Positions 21,838 through 37,950 are shown, counted from the stretch's first letter. The stretch is DNA of 64,000 nt from Rhodocyclales bacterium (GCA_003105015.1 PQAF01000003.1:75660-139659); one strand, 5' to 3'. Program-made: numbers and translations. Notes: generated by a model from the letters alone, not told the origin.

Positions 21838-23487
21838 ATGCTGCGCCGCCTCTACATCCGCGATTACGTCATTGTCGACGAACTCGAACTGGAGTTCGCC
21901 GCCGGCTTCGGCGCGCTGACCGGCGAGACCGGTGCGGGAAAGTCCATCCTGGTCGACGCGCTTTCCCTGGTGCTGGGCGAGCGGGCGGACGCGAGCTTGG
22001 TACGCAGCGGCTGCGAGAAGGCGGAGATCAGCGCCGAGTTCGCCGTGTCCGCCGGCAGCCCGCTGGCCGCCTGGCTGAGCGCCAACGACTTTGATGACGA
22101 TGCCTGCCTGCTGCGTCGGGTGGTCGAATCGAGCGGCCGCTCCCGCGGCTACATCAACGGCGTACCGGCAACGTTGACCCAGATGCGCGAAGCCGCCGAC
22201 TTTCTCGCCGACATCCATGGCCAGCATGCCCATCACAGCCTGCTGCGCAGCGACGCGCAGCGCCAGTTGCTCGATGGCTTGGCCGGGCAGCGCCCCCTGG
22301 CCGACGAAGTGGCGGCCCTGCATGCGGCCTGGCGCAAGGCGAAGGAGGCGAGGCTGGCGGCGGAAAAGAATGCCGAGGCCAATATCCGCGAACGCGAGAT
22401 GCTGGTCTGGCAGGTGAAGGAGGTCGCGGCGCTCGGCTTTGATGCCGGCAGCTGGGCCGAAACCACGATCGAACACAAGCGGCTGGCCCATGCCGCCTCA
22501 TTGCAGGCGGGTGTCGAGGAGGCACTGGAGGGATTGTCCGAGGGAGAGCTGGCGGCGATGTGGCAGGTGGAGCGCATGGGTGCCCGGTTGCGTCAGCTGA
22601 TCGACTACGACCCGTCCCTGAAGGGCGCGTTGGAAACCATCGAAGGCGCCCAGATCCAGTTGCAGGAGGCCGCCCATGCCCTGCGCCATTACCGCGACCG
22701 CATTGACGTCGATCCGGCCCGCCTGGCCGAGGTGGAGAGCCGCATCCAGGCGGTGCACGATGCCGCGCGGAAATACCGCGTCCAGCCGGAAGAATTGCCG
22801 CAGTTGCTGGCCGGCTGGGGTGCGCGCCTGGTCGAACTGGAAACCCTGCAGGATGCCGCCGCCTTGGCGGAGCGCGAGGCGCAAGCGCAACGGGATTATC
22901 TGGCCCGTGCGGAAGCGCTGACCAAGGGACGTAAAAAGGCTGCCGCCGACCTCGGCAAGGCAGTGACCGAGGCCATGCAACAGCTGGCTATGCCGGGCGG
23001 GCGCTTCGAGGTGGCGCTCGAGAAACTGCCGGAGGGCGCCGCTTATGGCCTGGAGAGCGTCGACTTCCGCGTCAGCGCGCATGCCGGCCAGCCCGTCGGA
23101 CCGCTGTCGAGAGTGGCTTCGGGCGGCGAGCTCTCCCGTATTGGCCTGGCCATCCAGGTCATCGCGTCGGCGGCTGGAAACGTGCCGACGCTGGTGTTCG
23201 ACGAGGTGGATGTCGGCATCGGCGGCGGCGTCGCCGAGATCGTCGGGCGCCTGCTTAAGCAGCTCGGCGGCGAGCGTCAGGTGCTTTGCGTGACCCACCT
23301 GCCGCAGGTGGCGGCGCAGGCCGACTGGCAGTGGACCATCGCCAAGGAAGGCAGCGGCAAGGGCGTCGTCAGCCGCGTCATGCCGCTCGACCGGGAGGGC
23401 CGCATCGAGGAGATCGCCCGCATGCTGGGCGGCGTGAAGATCACGCCGACCACCCGACAGCATGCGGCGGAGATGCTCGGCTACTGA
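21838..23487 (+). CDS. recN: DNA repair protein RecN (SMC-like)
   Basis: 549 aa. Walker A is near the N-terminus (GETGAGKSILVDALSL, about residue 30), a long coiled-coil middle spans about 160-370, then the ABC signature VASGGELSRIGLA and Walker B LVFDEVDVGIGG. RecN supports double-strand break repair. It probably forms an operon with nadK. Its 3' end overlaps the convergent Gdt1 gene by 7 nt. No LexA box is evident just upstream. Confidence 0.95.
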   Translation: MLRRLYIRDYVIVDELELEFAAGFGALTGETGAGKSILVDALSLVLGERADASLVRSGCEKAEISAEFAVSAGSPLAAWLSANDFDDDACLLRRVVESSGRSRGYINGVPATLTQMREAADFLADIHGQHAHHSLLRSDAQRQLLDGLAGQRPLADEVAALHAAWRKAKEARLAAEKNAEANIREREMLVWQVKEVAALGFDAGSWAETTIEHKRLAHAASLQAGVEEALEGLSEGELAAMWQVERMGARLRQLIDYDPSLKGALETIEGAQIQLQEAAHALRHYRDRIDVDPARLAEVESRIQAVHDAARKYRVQPEELPQLLAGWGARLVELETLQDAAALAEREAQAQRDYLARAEALTKGRKKAAADLGKAVTEAMQQLAMPGGRFEVALEKLPEGAAYGLESVDFRVSAHAGQPVGPLSRVASGGELSRIGLAIQVIASAAGNVPTLVFDEVDVGIGGGVAEIVGRLLKQLGGERQVLCVTHLPQVAAQADWQWTIAKEGSGKGVVSRVMPLDREGRIEEIARMLGGVKITPTTRQHAAEMLGY

Positions 23488-24050
23488 ACCGTTCCCGGGA
23501 TGCCGAACATCGTCACGAGGCCGGTGACGATGAATACTCCGGCCGCGGTGATGCGGATCGCCTTCATCGGCAGCTTCTGCGCTAGCGCCTCGCCCACCAG
23601 CACTGCCGGGATATTGGCGGCCAGCATGCCGAGCGTCGTGCCGAGCACTACTGCGGCCAGCATGTCGAAACGCGCCCCCAGCGCCACCGTCGCCAGCTGC
23701 GTCTTGTCACCCATCTCGGCGATGAAGAAGGCAATGGTGGTGGTGACGAAGGCACCCGCGCGATGCAGCTTCGGGGCGTCGTCGAGCGAATCCGGATGCA
23801 GGGCCCACAATCCGAAACCGACGAAGAGCAGGCCGGTGGCCCAGGGCAGCACCTGCGGCGGGATCAGGCTGGCCAGCCAGACCCCGACCGAGCCGGCCAG
23901 CGCATGGTTGAAGAGAGTGGCGAACAGAATGCCCATGATGATCGCGACCGGCTGGCGCAGCCGGGCGGCGAGAACGAAGGAGAGCAACTGGGTCTTGTCG
24001 CCGATCTCGGCCAGCGCGACGAGCACCGCCGACGTCAGGAAGGCTTCCAT
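23481..24050 (-). CDS. Gdt1/UPF0016 family manganese exporter
   Basis: 189 aa, about six transmembrane helices in two homologous halves. Each half carries the family motif: EIGDKTQLLSF near residue 14 and EMGDKTQLATV near 120. Bacterial relatives (MneA-type) and eukaryotic TMEM165/Gdt1 export Mn2+ or exchange Ca2+/Mn2+. It lies 11 nt after fur on the same strand, so it is probably co-transcribed with the metal regulator. Mn export is inferred from the family and this context. Confidence 0.85.
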   Translation of the reverse strand: MEAFLTSAVLVALAEIGDKTQLLSFVLAARLRQPVAIIMGILFATLFNHALAGSVGVWLASLIPPQVLPWATGLLFVGFGLWALHPDSLDDAPKLHRAGAFVTTTIAFFIAEMGDKTQLATVALGARFDMLAAVVLGTTLGMLAANIPAVLVGEALAQKLPMKAIRITAAGVFIVTGLVTMFGIPGTVQ

Positions 24051-24061
24051 CGATGCGAGGG

Positions 24062-24508
24062 TCAGCGATCCTGCTTCTTGTTCGGGCAGTTCGTCTTGGT
24101 GCAGTCGGCGTAGAGATAGAGGGCGTGCTCGTGCACCTCGAAGCCGCGCTCCTTGGCTATCCTGGCCTGGCGTTTCTCGATCTCCGGGTCATAGAACTCC
24201 TCGACCTTGCCGCACTGCAGGCAGACGAGGTGGTCGTGGTGCTTGCCCTCGTTCAGCTCGAATACCGCCTTGCCGGACTCGAAGTAGTGCCGCTCGAGGA
24301 GGCCGGCCTGCTCGAACTGCGTCAGCACGCGATAAACCGTCGCCAGGCCGATGTCCATGTCTTCGGCGAGGAGAGCGCGGTAGACGTCCTCGGCGGTCAT
24401 GTGGCGGCTGCCCGTGTCGGCCTGGGCCTTCTGGAAGAGATCGAGAATCTTCAGGCGCGGGAAAGTCGCCTTGAGACCCATGCTTTTCAGGTCTTGCGAA
24501 TTGCTCAT
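24062..24508 (-). CDS. fur: Ferric uptake regulator
   Basis: 148 aa from ATG 24508 ([13 protein letters not shown]), the usual Fur start. The winged helix contains [12 protein letters not shown] and [19 protein letters not shown]. The metal sites are [12 protein letters not shown] and a C-terminal CTKTNCPN. It represses iron-uptake genes when loaded with Fe2+. It is divergent from bamE (80 bp between starts), the common fur/bamE (omlA) pairing, and is followed by the Mn exporter. No convincing Fur box was found in the divergent region. Confidence 0.95.
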   Translation of the reverse strand: MSNSQDLKSMGLKATFPRLKILDLFQKAQADTGSRHMTAEDVYRALLAEDMDIGLATVYRVLTQFEQAGLLERHYFESGKAVFELNEGKHHDHLVCLQCGKVEEFYDPEIEKRQARIAKERGFEVHEHALYLYADCTKTNCPNKKQDR

Positions 24509-24588
24509 GGTGGCCGCGTGGCTGGGGAGAATCCTCGGTATGATATAGTCTTGCGCGTTCGTTGAGAATTCCCGGCCTTCGATTCTGC

Positions 24589-25098
24589 ATGAGATTCCTG
24601 CGCTACCTGACTGTCTTGCTGCCCCTGGCGGCCTGTTCGAACGTGAAGATGCCCGACGTGGCATCCGCCATCACGCCCTACCGCATCGATATCCGCCAGG
24701 GCAATTACATCACCCAGGACATGGTTGCCCAGCTGAAACCCGGCATGACCCGCGATCAGGTCCGCTTCATTCTCGGCACGCCGCTGGTGGCGGACATCTT
24801 CCATGCCGAGCGCTGGGATTACATCTACAGCTTCAAGCCGGGCCGGGGCGAGGTGCAGTTGCGGCACTTCGCTGTCTTTTTCGCGGACAACAAGCTGGCG
24901 CGGGTGGCCGGCGACGTGGTTGGGGCCGAGCCGGGCGAGGCGGAAGCGGCGGCAACCGCCGCTGCCAGCGCGCGTTCCCGCGTGATCGAGATTGCGCCAG
25001 ACACCGAGAAGAAGAAGGAAGAAACCAAGGAAGGCGAGCAGAAGGCCGAGGTCCAGGCGAAACCCGATGGCGCGGTCCAGCCCGCCGAGAAACATTGA
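24589..25098 (+). CDS. bamE: Outer membrane assembly factor BamE (lipoprotein)
   Basis: 169 aa from ATG 24589 ([10 protein letters not shown]). The lipobox LPLAAC gives a lipidated Cys after about 17 residues. The SmpA/OmlA fold covers about 40-110 with [18 protein letters not shown] and [11 protein letters not shown]. BamE is an accessory lipoprotein of the BAM complex that inserts beta-barrels. Its last ~50 residues are an unusual charged tail ([14 protein letters not shown]) beyond the usual domain. It stands divergent from fur, a standard arrangement. Confidence 0.92.
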   Translation: MRFLRYLTVLLPLAACSNVKMPDVASAITPYRIDIRQGNYITQDMVAQLKPGMTRDQVRFILGTPLVADIFHAERWDYIYSFKPGRGEVQLRHFAVFFADNKLARVAGDVVGAEPGEAEAAATAAASARSRVIEIAPDTEKKKEETKEGEQKAEVQAKPDGAVQPAEKH

Positions 25099-25126
25099 TC
25101 GTCGCCGGACGTCCTGTCCGGCGTAG

Positions 25127-25945
<819 letters not shown>

Positions 25946-25960
25946 GCGGGCCTTGCGGGT

Positions 25961-25990
25961 TTGCAGGGCAAGCTCTTCCTAAGGTAAAAT
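25961..25990 (+). promoter_or_regulatory. Probable sigma-70 promoter for carAB
   Basis: TTGCAG (25961-25966), an 18-nt spacer and TAAAAT (25985-25990) lie about 125 bp before the carA start. The spacing is acceptable and the region is locally AT-rich within a GC-rich genome. Confidence 0.5.
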
Positions 25991-26008
25991 TCGAAAGTTT
26001 TATCCCGA

Positions 26009-26035
26009 GCGGGTCAGGCCCACGGCCTGTCCCGC
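26009..26035 (+). promoter_or_regulatory. Strong hairpin in the carA leader
   Basis: GCGGGTCAGGCC (26009-26020) pairs with GGCCTGTCCCGC (26024-26035) with one mismatch and a 3-nt loop. It lies just downstream of the predicted start site and has no T-run. It may stabilise or regulate the carAB leader, or serve as part of a binding site; the mechanism is unknown. Confidence 0.45.
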
Positions 26036-26114
26036 TTCGCATATCTACAACAATCCGCAGCATTGCCCGTGTGTTGTCCCGGCATGCCTGCGCAGTGCCG
26101 ACAGGAGCGCTTAA

Positions 26115-27249
26115 GTGTCTGATTTTCCGAAAGCCATCCTCGCCTTAGCGGATGGAACGGTATTTCGCGGAATCGGCATCGGCGCAACGGGTTCCAGCGC
26201 CGGAGAGGTGGTGTTCAACACCGCCATGACCGGTTATCAGGAAATCCTCACGGATCCCTCCTATTGCCGGCAGATCGTTACCCTCACGTATCCCCACATT
26301 GGCAACACGGGCATCAATCGCGAAGACTGCGAGGCGGCCAAAGTGCATGCGGCAGGCCTGGTGATCCGTGATCTCCCGCTGATGGTGTCGAACTTCCGTA
26401 GCGAGCAGAGCCTGTCCGACTATCTCAAGGCGGAGAATGTCGTCGCCATTGCCGGCATCGACACGCGCAAGCTGACGCGCATCCTGCGCGAGCAGGGCGC
26501 CCAGAACGGCTGCTTGGCGGCCGGCGAGATCGACGAGGAAAAGTCAGTCGCTGCGGCACGGCGCTTCCCGGGCCTCGCCGGCATGGATCTGGCCAAAGTG
26601 GTGAGCACGGACAAGTCCTATGCCTGGACCGAGGGGGAGTGGGCGCTCGGCAAGGGCTACGCCACGCCGGAATCGTCGCCCTTCCACGTCGTCGCCTTCG
26701 ACTACGGCATCAAGCGCAACATTCTGCGCATGCTGGCCTCCCGCGGCTGCCGCGTCACCGTGCTGCCTGCCCAGGCCACGGCGGCCGAGGCGCTGGCCTT
26801 GAATCCGGACGGCGTGTTCCTCTCCAATGGTCCGGGCGACCCGGAACCCTGCGACTACGCCATCGCAGCCATCCGCGAGATCCTCGCCCGTGGTGTCCCG
26901 ACTTTCGGCATCTGCCTCGGCCACCAGCTGATGGGCCTGGCTTCCGGCGCCAAGACGGTGAAGATGAAGTTCGGCCACCACGGCGCCAACCATCCGGTGA
27001 AGGATCTCGACACCGGCCAGGTGCTGATCACCAGCCAGAACCACGGCTTCGCCGTCGATGTCGACACCCTGCCGGCCAGCCTGCGCGTGACCCACGTCTC
27101 GCTTTTCGACGGCAGCCTGCAGGGCATGGCGCGCACCGACGTGCCGGCCTTCTGCTTCCAGGGCCACCCCGAGGCGAGCCCGGGCCCCCACGACGTGTCG
27201 TACCTGTTCGACCGTTTCATCAAGATGATGCAGGACAAAAAGGCACAAC

Positions 27250-27257
<8 letters not shown>
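26115..27257 (+). CDS. carA: Carbamoyl-phosphate synthase small subunit
   Basis: 380 aa from GTG 26115. It is the glutaminase subunit that feeds ammonia to CarB for arginine and pyrimidine synthesis. The class I amidotransferase triad is visible: Cys in [10 protein letters not shown] (near 268) and His/Glu in [11 protein letters not shown] (near 350). Its end overlaps the carB start by 8 nt. A 170-bp leader with a promoter and hairpin precedes it. Confidence 0.97.
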
Positions 27258-30456
<3,199 letters not shown>

Positions 30457-30461
30457 GCGAC

Positions 30462-30938
30462 ATGAGCAAGGTACCCATCACCAAGGCGGGCGCGGAAATG
30501 CTGCGGCAGGAGCTGCACCGCCTGAAGACCGTTGACCGGCCGAACGTCGTGGCAGCCATTGCCGAAGCGCGCGCCCACGGCGACCTGTCCGAGAATGCGG
30601 AGTATGCTGCCGCACGCGAGCGCCAGAGCTTCATCGAGGGGCGCATCCAGGAAATCGAGGGCAAGCTGGGCAACGCGCAGATCATCGACCCGAAGCTGCT
30701 GGATGCCGACGGCCGCTGCGTTTTCGGCGCGACGGTCGACCTGGAAGACCAGGAGAGCGGCGACAAGGTCACTTACCAGATCGTCGGCGATGATGAGGCC
30801 GACCTGAAGAGCAACAAAATATCCATCTCATCGCCCATCGCACGCGCCCTGATTGGCAAGTACGCCGGCGATATCGCCGAGGTGAAGGCGCCCGGCGGCA
30901 CGCGCGAGTACGAAATCCTCGACGTTCGCTACCTCTGA
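30462..30938 (+). CDS. greA: Transcription elongation factor GreA
   Basis: 158 aa. It rescues backtracked RNA polymerase by stimulating transcript cleavage. The N-terminal coiled coil ends in the catalytic acidic tip ([13 protein letters not shown], near residue 42), followed by the FKBP-like C-terminal domain with IVGDDEAD and [10 protein letters not shown]. The carAB-greA order is widespread in Proteobacteria. Confidence 0.96.
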   Translation: MSKVPITKAGAEMLRQELHRLKTVDRPNVVAAIAEARAHGDLSENAEYAAARERQSFIEGRIQEIEGKLGNAQIIDPKLLDADGRCVFGATVDLEDQESGDKVTYQIVGDDEADLKSNKISISSPIARALIGKYAGDIAEVKAPGGTREYEILDVRYL

Positions 30939-30946
30939 TCTTCACC

Positions 30947-31405
30947 GTGCGCCGCCTGGCGGAAAGTCTCTACTCGCTTACGATCACCCTCTGGGTCGGC
31001 GGGCTCTGGGCCATCGGCTTCATCGCCGCACCCTCGCTGTTCGCCTCGCTGAAGGACCGCGTCCTCGCCGGCGAACTGGCCGGCAACCTGTTCGGCCTGA
31101 TTGCATGGGTGGGGATGGCTTGCGCGGCGTATTTGCTGGCGTATCTTTTCGTCAGGCAGGGGCGCGCGGCGTTCGGGTATTCGGTGTTCTGGCTGGTGCT
31201 GGCCATGCTGGCGCTGGGGCTGGTCGGGCATTTCGGCATCCAGCCGATACTGGCCCAGCTGAAGGCCGAGGCCTGGCCGCGCAGCGTCATGGAAAGCGCA
31301 GTAAAGAGCCGTTTTGCCGCCTGGCATGGTTTTGCCGGCGGCCTCTATGCACTGCAGAGCCTGCTGGGCGCAGCCCTGGTGCTGCTGCAGGGCAGGGGAC
31401 GCTGA
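30947..31405 (+). CDS. DUF4149 inner-membrane protein
   Basis: 152 aa from GTG 30947. Four hydrophobic segments, with the WVGGLWAIGFIAAPSLFA start typical of DUF4149. The function of the family is unknown. It occurs between greA and yhbY in many Betaproteobacteria, which supports the call. The end is next to the convergent yhbY stop. Confidence 0.82.
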   Translation: MRRLAESLYSLTITLWVGGLWAIGFIAAPSLFASLKDRVLAGELAGNLFGLIAWVGMACAAYLLAYLFVRQGRAAFGYSVFWLVLAMLALGLVGHFGIQPILAQLKAEAWPRSVMESAVKSRFAAWHGFAGGLYALQSLLGAALVLLQGRGR

Positions 31406-31406
31406 G

Positions 31407-31781
31407 CTATTTTTTCAGGCGCCGGCGCGAGGCAGCCGGGCGGGCGGGGGATTTCGGCGTGCTGCGCGGCGTGGCCTTTTTCCCCGGCTTGGCGGTTTTG
31501 GCCGGCGCCTCGGGGTTGGCGCGGTAGACCACCAGGATGTTGCCGATGCGCTGGACCGGCGCTGCGTCCAGGCGGGTGCAGATTTCGGCGAGCAGAGCCC
31601 CGCGCTCGTCGCGCTCGATGCCGTAGACACGCACCTTGATCAGCTCGTGCGCCTTGAGGCCGCGGTCGATCTCGGCGAGGACGGTGTCGCTGAGGCCGTT
31701 CTGGCTGATGCTGGCGACGGGATGCAGGCTGTGGGCGCGGGCGCGCAGTGCGCTGCGCTGGGATGAAGTCAGTTCGATCAT
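31407..31781 (-). CDS. yhbY: CRS1/YhbY-type ribosome-associated RNA-binding protein
   Basis: 124 aa. The N-terminal ~95 residues form the CRM (YhbY) domain, with [19 protein letters not shown], a GxxG-type QNGLSD turn and [10 protein letters not shown]. The C-terminus is a Lys/Pro/Arg-rich tail. In E. coli YhbY associates with pre-50S particles. It is divergent from rlmE with only 16 bp between the starts. Confidence 0.9.
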   Translation of the reverse strand: MIELTSSQRSALRARAHSLHPVASISQNGLSDTVLAEIDRGLKAHELIKVRVYGIERDERGALLAEICTRLDAAPVQRIGNILVVYRANPEAPAKTAKPGKKATPRSTPKSPARPAASRRRLKK

Positions 31782-31797
31782 TGGCGAATTTTACGCG

Positions 31798-32433
31798 GTG
31801 AAGAAGCACAAGACCAGCAAGGCGTGGATGCACGAGCATGTCACCGACCACTACGTCCAACGGGCGAAGGCGGAAGGCTGGCGTTCCCGCGCCGCCTTCA
31901 AGCTGATGGAAATCGACGAGAAAGATCGGCTGCTGCGGCCCGGCATGGTGGTCGTGGATCTCGGCGCTGCGCCGGGCGGCTGGTCGCAGGTGGCGACGGA
32001 GCGGGTCGGCAGCGGCGGCCGGGTGCTGGCGCTGGACCTGCTGGACATGGCGCCGGTGGCCGGGGTGGAGTTCATCCAGGGCGATTTCCGCGAAGACGCC
32101 GTACTGGCGGAACTGACTTTTCGGCTGGCTGGCCGACCGGTCGACCTTGTGATTTCCGACATGGCCCCCAATATCTCGGGTATTGCCGCCACGGACCAGG
32201 CCCGCTCGGTGCTTCTGGCGGAACTGGCCCTGGCGTTTGCAGCGGAACATTTGAAACCCGGCGGGAATCTCCTGGTCAAGATATTCCAGGGAGAAGGCTT
32301 CGACGCCTTCCGCAAGGCAATGGCGGCGGCCTTCGATAAAGTGGTCGTGCGCAAGCCGAAATCCTCGCGCGACCGCAGCAGCGAGGTGTATCTCCTCGGC
32401 TTGGGCTGCCGTCCCCATTCGCGGGAGGGGTAA
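31798..32433 (+). CDS. rlmE: 23S rRNA (uridine-2'-O)-methyltransferase
   Basis: 211 aa from GTG 31798, chosen because it yields the family start [19 protein letters not shown]. It methylates U2552 of 23S rRNA. The SAM-binding motif is [15 protein letters not shown] near residue 55; catalytic Asp is in [10 protein letters not shown]. It precedes ftsH, the usual rlmE-ftsH pair. An in-frame ATG upstream would run through the yhbY start and is rejected. Confidence 0.94.
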   Translation: MKKHKTSKAWMHEHVTDHYVQRAKAEGWRSRAAFKLMEIDEKDRLLRPGMVVVDLGAAPGGWSQVATERVGSGGRVLALDLLDMAPVAGVEFIQGDFREDAVLAELTFRLAGRPVDLVISDMAPNISGIAATDQARSVLLAELALAFAAEHLKPGGNLLVKIFQGEGFDAFRKAMAAAFDKVVVRKPKSSRDRSSEVYLLGLGCRPHSREG

Positions 32434-32451
32434 TGCCGTCCTTGTCCCGGT

Positions 32452-32480
32452 TTGCACCGGGCGGGGAACGGTCTTAGAAT
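32452..32480 (+). promoter_or_regulatory. Probable sigma-70 promoter for ftsH
   Basis: TTGCAC (32452-32457), 17-nt spacer, TAGAAT (32475-32480). The transcript would begin about 45 nt before ftsH. A GGCCC/GGGCC hairpin (32503-32517) sits just before the ribosome binding site and may modulate translation. Confidence 0.55.
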
Positions 32481-32530
32481 GCATCGGTCGTATTGTTTGT
32501 TGGGCCCCTGACGGGCCATAGAGGAACCGC

Positions 32531-34411
<1,881 letters not shown>

Positions 34412-34429
34412 GCCGACTCGACAAACCAG

Positions 34430-34463
34430 AGGCCGGATCGGGCAACCGATCCGGCCTTGTTTT
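34430..34463 (+). terminator. Terminator after ftsH
   Basis: AGGCCGGATCG (34430-34440) and CGATCCGGCCT (34447-34457) form a perfect 11-bp stem with a 6-nt loop, then TGTTTTA. The folP ATG starts at 34464, so folP translation depends on read-through or on a promoter close by. Confidence 0.65.
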
Positions 34464-35297
34464 ATGGCTACCCACCTAGTTTGCGGCCAGTTCCGCCTAT
34501 CCCTTGAGCGCCCGCTCGTGATGGGCATCGTCAACGTCACGCCGGACTCCTTTTCCGACGGCGGCCGCTACATCGAGCCGGTGCAGGCTGTCGCCCATGC
34601 GCGTCAGCTGGTTGAGGAGGGCGCCGACATCCTCGATGTCGGCGGCGAGTCCTCGCGACCGGGCGCGCAATCCGTTTCCACGGATGAGGAGCTGCACCGC
34701 GTCCTGCCGGTGGTCGAGGGGCTGGCCGGGCTGGGCGTGCCGCTTTCCATCGATACCGTGAAGCCGGAGGTGATGCGCCGCGCCGTCGCCGCCGGTGCCG
34801 CCATCATCAACGATATCGCCGCCCTGCAGGCGCCAGGGGCGCTGGAGGCGGCGGCAGAATCGGGCGCGGCCGTCTGCCTGATGCACATGCAAGGCGAGCC
34901 GCGCACCATGCAGGCCGACCCGCGCTACCAGGACGTCGTGGCGGAAGTGCATGGCTTCCTCGCGCAGCGCGTGGCGGCTGCGCAGGCGGCAGGCATCGCG
35001 CGCGAACGCATCATCGTCGATCCCGGCTTCGGTTTCGGCAAGCGGTTGGAGCACAACCTGGCCCTGCTGCGGCAGCTTCATCGCTTCGGCGATCTAGGCG
35101 CCTGCGTGCTGGCCGGTCTGTCGCGCAAGTCCATGCTTGGCGAGATTACCGGCAGAAAAGTCAGCCAGCGCGACACGGCGAGCGTGGTCGCGGCGCTCCT
35201 CGCCGCGCGGAATGGCGCTAGAATCCTGCGCGTGCATGATGTGGCGGCAACGAAGGACGCCCTGGCCGTCTGGATGGCAGTCGACAATCAGGGGTAA
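34464..35297 (+). CDS. folP: Dihydropteroate synthase
   Basis: 277 aa from ATG 34464 ([10 protein letters not shown]). It condenses pterin pyrophosphate with p-aminobenzoate and is the sulfonamide target. Signature blocks are [24 protein letters not shown] and [11 protein letters not shown]. The end is 2 nt before glmM, as in most Proteobacteria. Confidence 0.96.
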   Translation: MATHLVCGQFRLSLERPLVMGIVNVTPDSFSDGGRYIEPVQAVAHARQLVEEGADILDVGGESSRPGAQSVSTDEELHRVLPVVEGLAGLGVPLSIDTVKPEVMRRAVAAGAAIINDIAALQAPGALEAAAESGAAVCLMHMQGEPRTMQADPRYQDVVAEVHGFLAQRVAAAQAAGIARERIIVDPGFGFGKRLEHNLALLRQLHRFGDLGACVLAGLSRKSMLGEITGRKVSQRDTASVVAALLAARNGARILRVHDVAATKDALAVWMAVDNQG

Positions 35298-35299
35298 GC

Positions 35300-36652
35300 A
35301 TGGGAAGAAAGTATTTCGGTACGGACGGCGTGCGGGGCACGGTGGGTCAGGTCCCCATCACCCCCGAGTTCGTCATGCGCTTGGGCTATGCGGCCGGTAC
35401 CACCCTGGTGGCGCGAGAGCACCTGCCGGCGGGCGAGCATCCGGCCGTGCTGATCGGCAAGGACACGCGCATCTCCGGCTACATGCTCGAAGCGGCGCTG
35501 GAAGCCGGCTTCGCCGCGGCAGGTGTGGACGTCATGCTGACCGGCCCGCTGCCGACGCCGGCCATCGCCTACCTGACGCGCGCCCTGCGCCTGCAGGCCG
35601 GCGTGGTCATCTCGGCCTCGCACAATCCCTATCCCGACAACGGCATCAAGTTCTTCTCTGCCGCCGGCACCAAGCTGCCCGACGCGGTGGAGGCGGAGAT
35701 CGAGTCGCGCCTGGAGCAGCCGATGGGTTGTGCCGCGCCGGCGCAACTCGGCAAGGCGCGCCGCGTCGACGATGCGGCCGGCCGCTATATCGAGTTCTGC
35801 AAGAGCACCTTTCCGGCCGACTTCGACCTGCGCGGCATGAAGATCGTGGTCGACTGCGCCCACGGCGCGGCCTATCACATAGCGCCCAAGGTCTTTCATG
35901 AACTCGGCGCCGAGGTGCATGCCATCGGCGCCGAGCCGAACGGACTCAACATCAATGACAAGGTGGGGGCGACCTCGCCGCAAACCCTGCAGCAGGCGGT
36001 GGTGACGCAGGGCGCCGACCTCGGCATCGCCCTCGACGGCGACGGCGACCGCGTCATGATGGCCGACGCCAAGGGCCGGCTCTACGACGGCGACCAGCTG
36101 CTCTATGTCATTGCTCGCAGCCGCCTGGCCAACGGCGGCCTGGCCGGCGTGGTGGGCACCCTCATGACCAACCTGGGCATGGAGCATGCGCTGGCGCAGC
36201 TCGGCGTGCCCGTCGTGCGCGCCAGGGTTGGCGACCGCTATGTCCTGGAGACGCTGATCGAGCGCGGCTGGAAACTGGGCGGCGAGAACTCCGGCCACAT
36301 CATCTGTCTCGACCGCCATACGACGGGCGACGGCATCGTTTCGGCCCTTCAGGTGCTGGCGGCGCTGCGGCTGCAGCAGAGCACTCTCGAAGCAGCCTGT
36401 GCCGATCTGACGCTTTATCCGCAGACACTGGTCAACGTGAAGCTGCCCAGCGGCTTCGACTGGCAGGGCCGGCCCGAGATCGAATCGGCGTGCAAGACCG
36501 CAGAGAAGGAACTGGGCGAGAGCGGCCGCGTGCTGCTGCGCGCCTCGGGCACCGAACCGCTGCTGCGCGTAATGGTCGAGGGGCGCGAAGCGCAGCAGGT
36601 GGCCGCCCTGGCACAGGGCATTGCCGACGCCGTCCAGCGTGCGGCGGCGTGA
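35300..36652 (+). CDS. glmM: Phosphoglucosamine mutase
   Basis: 450 aa. It converts glucosamine-6-P to glucosamine-1-P for peptidoglycan and LPS. The phosphoserine is in [12 protein letters not shown] near residue 102, the metal loop is DGDGDRVMM, the sugar loop GGENSGHI and the phosphate-binding loop [12 protein letters not shown]. It overlaps dtd by 4 nt. Confidence 0.97.
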   Translation: MGRKYFGTDGVRGTVGQVPITPEFVMRLGYAAGTTLVAREHLPAGEHPAVLIGKDTRISGYMLEAALEAGFAAAGVDVMLTGPLPTPAIAYLTRALRLQAGVVISASHNPYPDNGIKFFSAAGTKLPDAVEAEIESRLEQPMGCAAPAQLGKARRVDDAAGRYIEFCKSTFPADFDLRGMKIVVDCAHGAAYHIAPKVFHELGAEVHAIGAEPNGLNINDKVGATSPQTLQQAVVTQGADLGIALDGDGDRVMMADAKGRLYDGDQLLYVIARSRLANGGLAGVVGTLMTNLGMEHALAQLGVPVVRARVGDRYVLETLIERGWKLGGENSGHIICLDRHTTGDGIVSALQVLAALRLQQSTLEAACADLTLYPQTLVNVKLPSGFDWQGRPEIESACKTAEKELGESGRVLLRASGTEPLLRVMVEGREAQQVAALAQGIADAVQRAAA

Positions 36653-37101
36653 TCGGCCTGCTGCAGCGTGTTTCCTCGGCGCGCGTTGACATCGGCGGCG
36701 AGACGGCCGGTGCCATCGGTAGCGGACTACTGGCGCTGGTCTGCGCCGAACGCGGCGATGACGAAACGAGTGCCGGCCGCCTGCTCGAACGCCTGCTCAA
36801 CTACCGCATTTTTTCCGATAATCTGGGCAAGATGAACCTGAGCCTGCGCGACGTCGGCGGCGGTCTCCTGCTGGTGCCGCAATTTACGCTCGCCGCCGAT
36901 ACCAACAGCGGCAACCGCCCCAGCTTCACCCCTGCAGCGCCGCCCGAGCAAGGCCGACGGCTGTTCGACTTCCTCGTGGCCCGTGCGGTCGCAACGCATG
37001 CCGCTACCGCCAGCGGTCGCTTTGGCGCCGACATGCAGGTCAGCCTGACCAACGACGGCCCCGTCACCTTCTGGCTGCGCGTGCCGCCGCCCGCTGCCTG
37101 A
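36649..37101 (+). CDS. dtd: D-aminoacyl-tRNA deacylase
   Basis: 150 aa from GTG 36649, inside the glmM stop (GTGA overlap). It removes D-amino acids from tRNA. Family signatures are [10 protein letters not shown] at the start, [10 protein letters not shown] and the C-terminal NDGPVTFWL, which includes the Gly-Pro (cross-subunit) motif. Translational coupling to glmM is implied. Confidence 0.93.
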   Translation: MIGLLQRVSSARVDIGGETAGAIGSGLLALVCAERGDDETSAGRLLERLLNYRIFSDNLGKMNLSLRDVGGGLLLVPQFTLAADTNSGNRPSFTPAAPPEQGRRLFDFLVARAVATHAATASGRFGADMQVSLTNDGPVTFWLRVPPPAA

Positions 37102-37178
37102 TCGGGTTTTGATTTGACCGAAGAGTGTCAAGACGCTAAAATCTTCGCCTTTTGACGAACCTGGGATCGGGCTGTTTC

Positions 37179-37931
37179 ATGCGACGCAAACTCGTGGCTG
37201 GCAACTGGAAAATGCATGGCGGCCTGGCCCGCAATCGCGATCTGTTGCAGAGCCTGGATCAGGCCATCGGCAAGGGCGGCAAGGCCGACTGCGCCGTTTG
37301 CGTCCCCTTTCCCTATCTGGCCCAGACGCAGGAACTGCTGAAGGGTACGGCGATCGCCTGGGGTGGGCAGACCCTGTCGGAGCATGCCCAGGGCGCCTAT
37401 ACCGGTGAAGTCAGTGCGGCCATGCTGGTCGATTTCGGCTGCCGTTACGTCATCGTCGGCCACTCCGAACGGCGCAGCCTGTACGGCGAGAGCAACGAAT
37501 CCGTGGCGGCGAAATTCGTCGCGGCGGTGCAGGGTGGCCTGACGCCGATCCTCTGCCTGGGGGAGACGCTCGAACAGCGGGAGGGGAATGTCACCGAGCA
37601 GGTGATTGCCGCCCAGTTTGATGCCGTGCTACAGGCGGCCGGCATGCGCGGTTTTGCCAATGCCGTCATCGCTTACGAACCGGTATGGGCTATTGGGACT
37701 GGGCGCACCGCCACGCCGCAGCAAGCCCAGGATGTGCACGCCTTCATTCGTGAACGGCTGGCCAAGAGCGATGCGATCCTGGCGCAGCGCATGCAGATTC
37801 TTTATGGCGGCAGCGTCAAGCCGCAGAATGCCGCCGAGTTGTTCGGCATGGCCGACATCGACGGTGGCCTGATCGGCGGCGCTTCCCTGGTGGCGCAGGA
37901 TTTTCTGGCGATCTGCCAGGCGGCAGCCTAA
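37179..37931 (+). CDS. tpiA: Triosephosphate isomerase
   Basis: 250 aa from ATG 37179 (RRKLVAGNWKMHGG), the standard start. It interconverts DHAP and GAP. Catalytic residues are visible as Lys in GNWKM, His in IVGHSERR and Glu in YEPVWAIGTG. Followed by secG after 19 nt, the conserved tpiA-secG-tRNA-Leu-nuo order. Confidence 0.97.
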   Translation: MRRKLVAGNWKMHGGLARNRDLLQSLDQAIGKGGKADCAVCVPFPYLAQTQELLKGTAIAWGGQTLSEHAQGAYTGEVSAAMLVDFGCRYVIVGHSERRSLYGESNESVAAKFVAAVQGGLTPILCLGETLEQREGNVTEQVIAAQFDAVLQAAGMRGFANAVIAYEPVWAIGTGRTATPQQAQDVHAFIRERLAKSDAILAQRMQILYGGSVKPQNAAELFGMADIDGGLIGGASLVAQDFLAICQAAA

Positions 37932-37950
37932 CTTAACGATCGGATTGGCA

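Noticed and set aside
24509..24588. Fur box in the fur-bamE divergent region
   Set aside because: No stretch matched the 19-bp Fur consensus convincingly.
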